From Bacillota bacterium (GTDB taxonomy: Bacteria > Bacillota > Clostridia > Peptostreptococcales > Anaerovoracaceae), in assembly GCA_017431395.1 (NCBI GenBank), contig JAFRLD010000203.1:1-6165 (forward strand): a DNA stretch of 6,165 nucleotides. Direction: 5' to 3'. The notes under the pieces are model-generated. The model had not been told where the DNA came from and ran no database searches. It was given only the letters and a program-made list of their open reading frames with translations. The translations under genes and the position numbers were made by a program. Below are positions 1 through 4,902 of the stretch, piece by piece (the first letter of the stretch is position 1; each line of letters begins with the position of its first letter).

Positions 1-165
1 GGGACCGGCATCATGGAATTTGACGATGTCGTATACGGCATCAGCGGGTTCCTCGTCTTCTTCTGTATCTTCCTCGTGATACGGGGGATCATCCACCTGA
101 TCCTCCGGCTGGGCCGCGGTAAAAAGGAAGATGAGATCAATAATAACGACCCGGAATACTTCTGA
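1..165 (+). CDS. C-terminal fragment of an unidentified membrane protein (5' end outside window)
   Basis: An open frame runs from the first base to a TGA at 163-165, giving 54 visible residues. It holds one strongly hydrophobic stretch (about residues 14-36, GISGFLVFFCIFLVIRGIIH), then a basic turn (RLGRGKK) and a short acidic/Asn tail ending NNNDPEYF. This looks like a last membrane span with a cytoplasmic C-terminus under the positive-inside rule. Codons favour C or G at the third position (ATC, CTC, TTC, GTC), as in the genes opposite, which supports real coding. An internal ATG at 13 could start a 50-residue protein, but no Shine-Dalgarno precedes it, so a longer gene entering from the left is more likely. 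It points towards the minus-strand operon and is probably a separate transcription unit. I do not recognise the family. Confidence 0.55.
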   Translation, partial: GTGIMEFDDVVYGISGFLVFFCIFLVIRGIIHLILRLGRGKKEDEINNNDPEYF

Positions 166-172
166 TTCCGGG
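150..172 (+). terminator. Possible weak terminator hairpin overlapping the stop codon of the left-hand gene
   Basis: A perfect 8-bp inverted repeat, CCCGGAAT (150-157) and ATTCCGGG (165-172), encloses a 7-nt loop that contains the first two bases of the stop codon. The stem is GC-rich, but the downstream sequence (CCGGTCTGTTCCTGTCTG) is only moderately T-rich and has no clean U-tract. It may be a poor intrinsic terminator or a stabilising 3' hairpin. Its symmetry would work from either strand. Confidence 0.35.
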
Positions 173-258
173 CCGGTCTGTTCCTGTCTGTTCTGGTTTG
201 GGTGCTCCAGTTTGGGTCAGGCTGCTATATGATGGATCCTCGTTCATGGCAAACAACC

Positions 259-313
259 GTTAGCAGAAACTAACCTCTGAAAATGAGCTATTTTTGCTGG
301 AGCTCCAGAAAAA
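259..313. repeat. Intergenic repeat element, copy A
   Basis: The copy consists of GTTAG, a 6-nt loop, CTAACCTCTGAAAATG, a short variable part, TTTTGCT and the perfect 12-bp palindrome CTGGAGCTCCAG (297-308) followed by AAAAA. It aligns without gaps to 467-521 with 44 of 55 bases identical. The palindrome is flanked by T4-G on the left and A5 on the right, so the stem can extend with one bulged G. The GTTAG (259-263) and CTAAC (270-274) arms form a second small hairpin. Confidence 0.75.
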
Positions 314-330
314 TCCCTAAAAAAATGGGA
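309..330 (-). terminator. Candidate weak intrinsic terminator for the minus-strand operon
   Basis: Read on the minus strand, TCCC (330-327), a T-rich 9-nt loop and GGGA (317-314) form a 4-bp stem followed directly by five T residues (313-309), the A5 run of repeat copy A. The U-tract is good, but the stem is short and the loop rich in U, so efficiency would be low. It lies about 300 nt after the stop codon of the last operon gene. No better candidate is visible nearer that gene. Confidence 0.25.
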
Positions 331-420
331 GTTAATTTACGCTAACTATCAAGTTTTTGATCGTGCCACCCAAACAAATTCCAATTATTAACAGATAGTG
401 CGTGATTGTCTTGATTATTT

Positions 421-443
421 ACGAAAAAACACTTGTTTTTCGT
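421..443. other. AT-rich perfect hairpin with an overlapping alternative stem
   Basis: ACGAAAAA (421-428) and TTTTTCGT (436-443) are perfect inverted repeats around a 7-nt loop. The CGT at 441-443 also belongs to a second inverted repeat, CGTCT (441-445) with AGACG (451-455) around TATAG, so the two stems cannot form together. The stem has an A-tract in one arm and a T-tract in the other, as in a bidirectional terminator, but lacks a GC-rich core. Its function is unknown. Confidence 0.4.
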
Positions 444-466
444 CTTATAGAGACGTAATTCCTTCG

Positions 467-521
467 GTTAGGGTTAACTAACCTCTGAAAATGGACTACT
501 TTTGCTAGCGTTCTAGAAAAA
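467..521. repeat. Intergenic repeat element, copy B
   Basis: This is the second copy of the 55-bp element, 208 bp from the first. The 16-nt core (478-493) is identical between copies. The GTTAG (467-471) and CTAAC (478-482) arms are unchanged although four of the six loop bases between them differ; here the arms extend by one G:C pair (466 with 483). The 3' palindrome is reduced to CTAG (505-508) and CTAG (513-516), where the third pair is A:T instead of G:C in copy A. Confidence 0.75.
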
Positions 522-548
522 ACGGATGGAATTAAAGGATTCGTTTCT

Positions 549-582
549 TCTAACTCGGAATAGAATCTAACTCGGAACAGAA
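549..582. repeat. 17-bp tandem direct repeat, two units
   Basis: TCTAACTCGGAATAGAA (549-565) is followed at once by the same 17 bases with one T-to-C change (566-582). It sits 44 bp past the stop codon of the last operon gene and 27 bp from repeat copy B. It could be replication slippage or a paired protein-binding site; nothing in the sequence decides between these. Confidence 0.7.
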
Positions 583-625
583 CACCGCACATAGACTCAA
601 AACAAATCCAGCGCCACAGGATCAA

Positions 626-2386
626 CTATGCTGCAGCTCCAATCTCGCCATCGTCCGAACCTGCACCACCATCCACCGCAGGATCATTCCCCGGTGCGGC
701 ATGGATATCTGAACCGGCACCATTATCCGGGACCGTTTCATCACCCGGCGCAGCTTCACTATCCTGCACCGCATCACCATCCGGCGCAGCTTCACGATCC
801 GGGTCAGCGCCGCTGCCCGCTCCATCATCCGGCGCAGCACCGTCCTCCTGCACAGGCACACTGTCCGGCGCCAGCACATCATCCGCGCCATCTGCGCCTT
901 CCGCGCCATCGGCATCACCCTTATTATTCAGCTCCTGCATCGCCTTCAGGAACCGCTCGAACGCAGGCACATACTTCAGGACATATCCGGCTTTGGTCGG
1001 ATGGACCGAATCGACCATGTAGAAATTCCGTTCGCTGCCGAAATTCGGGGCGTAATCCGGATCTCCCCAGAAGTCGAGGATCAGGATCCGGTCTCCCGCT
1101 TCATTCAGGACGCGTCCGTTCGCATCCGCCGCATGCCCGTCCCAGGACTTCTTCACATTGAGCAGGGCTTTTCGCATCTTCGCGTAGTGGTCGTCATGAA
1201 AATAGCTGCTGGTAAACTCCGGCACCACGTAGAAGATCACGGGGCATTTATACGTCTGCTTCACATAAGCCGCGATGTATTCGATCGCCCCCGTCACGCT
1301 TCCTGTATCGTATGCAGAAAGCTTCGTAGACGCACCGGTCACGGTCCCGATCTTGTTCTTCACCCGGGAATCGTTGGTCGAAAGCTGGCAGACCAGAAAG
1401 TCCGGCTTATACCCGGGCTGCTCCTCTTCGATCTGCTGGACCGCGTTCTTCATTCTGGAGATATAGGATTTCGGACCGTTGTCCACGAGAGTCGTCCCAT
1501 TCACCGCGAACTTGCGGCTTGCCAGGTTCTTATACCCTCCGCTGACCCCGTCCTTTTTCATCAGGATATCAGCGAACGACTGGCTATCACTGTATTTGCC
1601 CCTCGTCACAGAACTTCCGAGGAACACGACCTCAAGACCTGCGAGACTGTTTCCCGCTGTGATATTACTGATATCATATTTCGAAGCGTTCCCGTTTCTG
1701 GAAGCGACGACCGACTTCTTGACCTTGCCATAAGGGCCGTAGACCTTCTTGCCCTCGACACGGCGAAAAGCACGCACGCGATAATAATACGTGGTTCCTT
1801 TTTTGATCGACTTATCATCATAGCTGAGGACCGAAGACTTCGTAGTCTTGATCAGCTTATACTTGCCTCCGGCTGCCTTGCGCCAGATCTCGTAGCCATT
1901 CGCACCTGCTACCTTCTTATGGCTGATGCGGACCAGGTCTGTACCGATGGGAAGCCAAAGCGTCATCGCCGGCTTCGCGAGTTTCGCTTTGCCGGAGACC
2001 ACCTTGCTGTACTTCGTATAATACTTATCAGTTCCTGTCTTATGGTAGGCCCTGACTTTGAAATAATACTTCTTCCCGGTCACACACTTGCCGATCCCGA
2101 TGTTGTCGGTACTCCCTCTCGTGACGGTGCCGACCTTGTAGTATCTGCCGATTTTGTGTTTGGCCGCATAGACATCATAACCGCTCGCTCCCGAGACCCG
2201 GTCCCATGAAACGTTCACGGTATTATAATTCACGCTCATGACTTTAACGCCACCAACTGTCTGCTTCTGGAACGCGGCTTTTGACAGTGCAAAGGCTGGC
2301 TCTGCACTCATCGCCAAAACCATGGCGATCATGCAGATCATACAGATAAAAACGTTACATCCCCTGTGTTTCAAATCCCATCTCAT
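626..2386 (-). CDS. Secreted SGNH/GDSL-type hydrolase with two FnIII-like domains and an acidic repetitive tail
   Basis: This 586-residue protein is probably an exported carbohydrate or ester hydrolase. It starts with a basic n-region, a hydrophobic core (about 12-27) and AFA before a likely signal-peptidase site near residue 33. Two fibronectin-III-like modules follow (about 43-134 and 135-229), each with the GAxGY and KKYYF/TTYYYRVRA strands; the second has His156 where the first has Trp61. The SGNH domain (about 248-483) shows block I GSSVT with candidate nucleophile Ser259, block II Asn296-Gly297, block III STND (Asn338) and block V DSVHP (Asp459, His462). Block I has Ser instead of Asp in GDS, a known variation. 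Residues 487-586 are an Ala/Asp/Gly/Pro/Glu tail with repeated AAP and GAGSD words. No LPXTG, membrane anchor or cell-wall-binding repeat is seen at the C-terminus. ATG at 2386 has AGGGGTGA 8 nt upstream, overlapping the acyltransferase stop. The substrate is unknown; glycan O-acyl esterase is a reasonable guess. Confidence 0.88.
   Translation of the reverse strand: MRWDLKHRGCNVFICMICMIAMVLAMSAEPAFALSKAAFQKQTVGGVKVMSVNYNTVNVSWDRVSGASGYDVYAAKHKIGRYYKVGTVTRGSTDNIGIGKCVTGKKYYFKVRAYHKTGTDKYYTKYSKVVSGKAKLAKPAMTLWLPIGTDLVRISHKKVAGANGYEIWRKAAGGKYKLIKTTKSSVLSYDDKSIKKGTTYYYRVRAFRRVEGKKVYGPYGKVKKSVVASRNGNASKYDISNITAGNSLAGLEVVFLGSSVTRGKYSDSQSFADILMKKDGVSGGYKNLASRKFAVNGTTLVDNGPKSYISRMKNAVQQIEEEQPGYKPDFLVCQLSTNDSRVKNKIGTVTGASTKLSAYDTGSVTGAIEYIAAYVKQTYKCPVIFYVVPEFTSSYFHDDHYAKMRKALLNVKKSWDGHAADANGRVLNEAGDRILILDFWGDPDYAPNFGSERNFYMVDSVHPTKAGYVLKYVPAFERFLKAMQELNNKGDADGAEGADGADDVLAPDSVPVQEDGAAPDDGAGSGADPDREAAPDGDAVQDSEAAPGDETVPDNGAGSDIHAAPGNDPAVDGGAGSDDGEIGAAA
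632..928 (-). repeat. Low-complexity acidic C-terminal tail of the SGNH hydrolase
   Basis: These bases encode residues 487-585, almost free of Lys and aromatic residues and dominated by Asp, Ala, Gly, Pro and Glu. AAP recurs at residues 517, 533, 545 and 563, and GAGS(D/G) at 522, 556 and 574. The DNA is itself repetitive: the + strand word CCGGCGCAGCTTCAC occurs at 745-759 and 781-795, exactly 36 bp apart, and its first 10 bases again at 829-838, 48 bp further on. All three are in the same reading frame. The tail probably lies outside the cell as a flexible, strongly negative spacer. Confidence 0.75.
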
Positions 2387-2394
2387 GATTCAAA

Positions 2395-2402
2395 TCACCC
2401 CT
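2395..2402 (-). promoter_or_regulatory. Shine-Dalgarno of the SGNH hydrolase gene, overlapping the upstream stop codon
   Basis: The minus-strand sequence AGGGGTGA (2402-2395) matches the GGTGA end of the consensus and contains the TGA stop of the acyltransferase gene. It is 8 nt from the ATG at 2386-2384. The overlap supports this start and suggests translational coupling. Confidence 0.65.
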
Positions 2403-3540
2403 GACGTTTTTTCCTCCTTCTCTTAGGATCGATCGGATCCCAGACAAGATGGAACAACCTAGCGACAATAAATCCGCCGATGTAGGCTATGATCGCATAG
2501 ATCCATGCTCCGATCCACGGAGACAGATTCCAGCTGCCATACAGGATATTATTATCATACATGATATATATGAACATCATGTGAACAAGATAAATAATCA
2601 GTGTGGATTCGGATAACCGCTTCAGGATCCGCTTCCCTGTCTCCGAGAACTCGTGATCCCGAAGCGTGGTCACGATGAAATAGAACAGCGCTGTGTTCTT
2701 CAGAAAAGACAGGAGGCTGAACTTCTGTGTGGTCGCGACCACACTGAGGTCCTGCACATGGATCCAGTTGTAGATATTAAACCATATCCCGGCGAGGAAT
2801 GCAATGATTCCGAGAATGTATACCAGGATCTTGAAACTCCCTGTCGGCCGGTAGGTATACGCGATCCATCCGAACAGCATCCAGAACGGATACTGGCAGA
2901 TGACGGCCAGTGGCGTCTTGTCCAGGATGGGGACCACGTACTCCTCACCATAAGCCAGCCCCGGCCAGTTATAGATCGTGCTCAGGATCAAAGCGATCAC
3001 GAACAGAGTCACGATATACCGGAACAGTTTCGTATCCCCGGAAGCCGTGATCGGACGCAGGATCGGTGCCAGGATATAAAGGCTGATGATCATCGGGATG
3101 TACCACATATGATAAGGTTCGATCAGCCACTGGTCAAAAAGGAACAGCGGTGTGATATCCGGAGCCGGATCCATCATATGGATCCGGTATGCCGCATAAA
3201 TAGCGCTCCAGAACATGTACGCCCCTGCCATCTTGATCACGTTCTTCTTCCATATCTTCGAGGCCGTTACATTCCGGTCCGGGGACAGGAAGAAGATCCC
3301 GCTGACCATGACGAACAGGACCGTCGGGGAGGCGAACAGCATCCGGTGGACGAAATAATGGGTCCACGGAGACGGTCCGATCTCCGTTGCGATATCATAG
3401 CGCTGTGAAAATATGAACGCATGAAGTCCGCACACCATAAAGCAGGAGACGCACCGAAGTACGTCTACCGACCAGTCTCTCCCGCCGCCTGCGAACATCG
3501 GCGGGACTTTCTCGATTGTAAAAAAGCGATTCTGATTCAT
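2395..3540 (-). CDS. Integral-membrane acyltransferase, acyltransferase-3 family
   Basis: This 381-residue protein belongs to the acyltransferase-3 family, whose members typically move acetyl or other acyl groups from the cytoplasm onto surface glycans. About ten hydrophobic segments can be traced (near 26-46, 66-86, 99-119, 143-163, 171-190, 212-230, 235-257, 279-293, 311-328 and 341-365). Family marks are the first-helix Arg29-x10-His40 pair (DVLRCVSCFMVCGLH), the MVSG motif at 78-81, and HMWYIPMIISLYILAPILRP (143-162), which matches the HLWFL-type segment of WecH/YiaH-like members. The C-terminus is strongly basic (KRRRKKRQG), so probably cytoplasmic. Length is normal. ATG at 3540 is the first in frame after an in-frame stop, but its Shine-Dalgarno is odd: GAGGGG lies only 1 nt away and AGGA 14 nt away. 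Met15 is an alternative start that would leave the domain intact. The gene is 25 nt after the dehydrogenase. Substrate not shown; polysaccharide O-acetylation is the inference. Confidence 0.92.
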   Translation of the reverse strand: MNQNRFFTIEKVPPMFAGGGRDWSVDVLRCVSCFMVCGLHAFIFSQRYDIATEIGPSPWTHYFVHRMLFASPTVLFVMVSGIFFLSPDRNVTASKIWKKNVIKMAGAYMFWSAIYAAYRIHMMDPAPDITPLFLFDQWLIEPYHMWYIPMIISLYILAPILRPITASGDTKLFRYIVTLFVIALILSTIYNWPGLAYGEEYVVPILDKTPLAVICQYPFWMLFGWIAYTYRPTGSFKILVYILGIIAFLAGIWFNIYNWIHVQDLSVVATTQKFSLLSFLKNTALFYFIVTTLRDHEFSETGKRILKRLSESTLIIYLVHMMFIYIMYDNNILYGSWNLSPWIGAWIYAIIAYIGGFIVARLFHLVWDPIDPKRRRKKRQG

Positions 3541-3565
3541 ACCCCTCGTTCTAGTCCTGCTTTAC

Positions 3566-4888
3566 CTACAGTCTCCACCAGATCAGGCCGGACTGCTCAA
3601 GCTCTTTCACGTCATAGAGTCCCTTCACGTCGATGAGGACCTTTTCTTCTGCCGGTCCTTCACCGAACAGCTTCTTTATCTCAGCGAGCCCCATTTCCTT
3701 GAACTGATGATGCGCCACCGCCACGATGATGCAGTCGAGATCCGACAGATCCTCCTGCGCGGTCAGATGCACGCCGTATTCACGCACGGCATCCGCTTCC
3801 TCTGCCCACGGATCCACCACGAGCGGTTCGATCCCGTAGGTCCCAAGGCGTTTGATGATGTCATCGACCTTGCTGTTTCTGGTATCCGGGCAATCCTCCT
3901 TAAAGGTCAGACCCAGGATGGCAACGCGGCTCTTTCTCGGTGCCTGTCCTGCTTCGATCATTTTCTTGACAGCCGCATCTGCCACGTAGTTTCCCATGGA
4001 ATCGTTGACGATACGTCCGTTCAGGATGATCTGGCTGTGATAACCCAGTTTCTCGGCCTCATGGGTGAAGTAGTACGGGTCGACGCCGATGCAGTGACCG
4101 CCGACAAGTCCCGGTCGGAAGCCGAGGGCGTTCCACTTCGTATTCATGCCGTCGACGACCTCATTGGTATCGATGTCCATCCGGTCAAAGACCATGGCGA
4201 GCTCGTTCATGAAAGCGATGTTCACATCCCGCTGGCTGTTCTCAACGACCTTGACCGCTTCCGCTGTCCGAAGGTTGGATACCGGGTGGGTCCCGACTTC
4301 GATGACGATATCATAGACATTCCGGATCTCCTCCAGGCTCTCTTCATCGATACCGGAAACGATCTTGTGGATGTTCTCCAGCCGGTGGACCCGGTCGCCC
4401 GGGTTGATACGCTCAGGGCTGTAGCCGACCTTGAAATCGACCCCGCACTTCATCCCCGACTGTTCCTCCAGGATAGGGATACAGACGTCCTCGGTGCAGC
4501 CCGGATAGACCGTGGATTCATAGACGACGATCGCGCCCGGGACCAGATTGCGGCCGACGATCTCGGAAGCTCCGATGACCGGGGTCAGGTCCGGCGTATG
4601 GTCCGTATTGACCGGGGTCGGGACCGCCACGATATGGAATTTTGACTCCTTCAGGCGGCTCTCATCGGACGTGAAATCAACGGTCGTCTCCCGGATCACT
4701 TCGTCCCCGACTTCATTGGTCGGGTCAAACCCGTTTCTATACTGCTCGATCTTCTGTTCGTTCAGATCAAATCCGATCACCTTGACGCCCTTCTTCGCGA
4801 ACGCGACTGCGATCGGCATGCCGACATAACCCAGACCGACGAGGGAGATCGCCTCTTCTCCCTTAACTATTTTCTCGTATAAGCTCAT
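3566..4888 (-). CDS. UDP-N-acetyl-D-hexosamine 6-dehydrogenase (nucleotide sugar dehydrogenase, TviB/WbpO type)
   Basis: This cytoplasmic enzyme should oxidise C6 of a UDP-sugar twice with NAD+, giving a UDP-uronic acid. The 440 residues are full length for the UDP-glucose/GDP-mannose dehydrogenase family. The N-terminal Rossmann motif is GLGYVGMP (18-25). The family catalytic residues are visible: Glu159 in YSPER, Lys213 and Asn217 in AVKVVEN, and the nucleophile Cys266 in GGHCIGVDPYYF. The C-terminal UDP-binding half begins near 315 and holds LGLTFKEDCPDTRNSK (325-340). YSPERINPGD and LGFRPGLVGGHCIGVDPYY are the forms seen in TviB, WbpA and WbpO, which act on UDP-GlcNAc or UDP-GalNAc, rather than in UDP-glucose dehydrogenases. 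Which epimer is used cannot be read from sequence. ATG at 4888 has AAGGAGGA 6 nt upstream, overlapping the ATP-grasp stop. Product likely a UDP-N-acetylhexosaminuronate for a surface polysaccharide. Confidence 0.93.
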   Translation of the reverse strand: MSLYEKIVKGEEAISLVGLGYVGMPIAVAFAKKGVKVIGFDLNEQKIEQYRNGFDPTNEVGDEVIRETTVDFTSDESRLKESKFHIVAVPTPVNTDHTPDLTPVIGASEIVGRNLVPGAIVVYESTVYPGCTEDVCIPILEEQSGMKCGVDFKVGYSPERINPGDRVHRLENIHKIVSGIDEESLEEIRNVYDIVIEVGTHPVSNLRTAEAVKVVENSQRDVNIAFMNELAMVFDRMDIDTNEVVDGMNTKWNALGFRPGLVGGHCIGVDPYYFTHEAEKLGYHSQIILNGRIVNDSMGNYVADAAVKKMIEAGQAPRKSRVAILGLTFKEDCPDTRNSKVDDIIKRLGTYGIEPLVVDPWAEEADAVREYGVHLTAQEDLSDLDCIIVAVAHHQFKEMGLAEIKKLFGEGPAEEKVLIDVKGLYDVKELEQSGLIWWRL

Positions 4889-4894
4889 GTTCTA

Positions 4895-4902
4895 TCCTCC
4901 TT
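4895..4902 (-). promoter_or_regulatory. Strong Shine-Dalgarno of the dehydrogenase gene, overlapping the upstream stop codon
   Basis: The minus-strand sequence AAGGAGGA (4902-4895) is a near-consensus ribosome binding site 6 nt from the ATG at 4888-4886. Its first two A residues are the end of the TAA stop of the ATP-grasp gene. This fixes the start and indicates coupled translation within one operon. Confidence 0.85.

Larger units (their letters stand above)
166..625. other. Convergent, AT-rich, structured intergenic region without a convincing gene
   Basis: This 460-bp gap separates the ends of two converging transcription units. It is visibly richer in A and T than the flanking genes, especially 260-600. 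No frame has a believable start, ribosome binding site and codon pattern. It contains two copies of a 55-bp element (259-313 and 467-521), a tandem 17-bp repeat (549-582), an 8-bp-stem AT-rich hairpin (421-443) with an overlapping alternative stem (441-455), a small hairpin at 348-361 (ATCAA/TTGAT), and a terminator-like stem on the minus strand (309-330). It would be the 3' untranslated region of the minus-strand operon if transcription continues past 626. Confidence 0.7.

Noticed and set aside
291..313. The palindrome of repeat copy A as an intrinsic terminator
   Set aside because: On either strand the T run comes before the stem and the A run after it, the reverse of what an intrinsic terminator needs.
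259..521. Miniature transposon or insertion-sequence remnant
   Set aside because: The two copies are in direct orientation, with no terminal inverted repeats bounding the interval, no clear target-site duplication and no transposase sequence. Genome-wide copy number would be needed to revive this.
259..582. CRISPR array
   Set aside because: There are only two imperfect copies 208 bp apart plus an unrelated 17-bp tandem pair, with no regular spacers and no cas gene.
419..625. 68-codon minus-strand frame after the hydrolase
   Set aside because: It would need a TTG start with no ribosome binding site, runs through the 17-bp tandem repeat and repeat copy B, and matches nothing I recognise.
622..918. 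Arg/Met-rich minus-strand frame overlapping the hydrolase tail
   Set aside because: It is a frame-shifted reading of the same repeats with no start signal.
628..1161. His/Pro-rich + strand open frame
   Set aside because: It is the antisense reading of the GC-rich repeats encoding the acidic tail. The composition comes from the repeated DNA words, not from a protein.
1001..2209. 402-codon open frame on the + strand
   Set aside because: It lies wholly antisense to the SGNH hydrolase, whose signal peptide, FnIII modules and SGNH blocks are clear. The + strand translation has no recognisable domain and no ribosome binding site.
2653..3408. 251-codon + strand frame opposite the acyltransferase
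   Set aside because: It is antisense to a ten-span membrane protein. The Asp/His/Arg-rich composition is the mirror of hydrophobic codons.
3707..4645. 312-codon + strand frame opposite the dehydrogenase
   Set aside because: It is antisense to a well-recognised full-length enzyme and is explained by that gene's codon bias.
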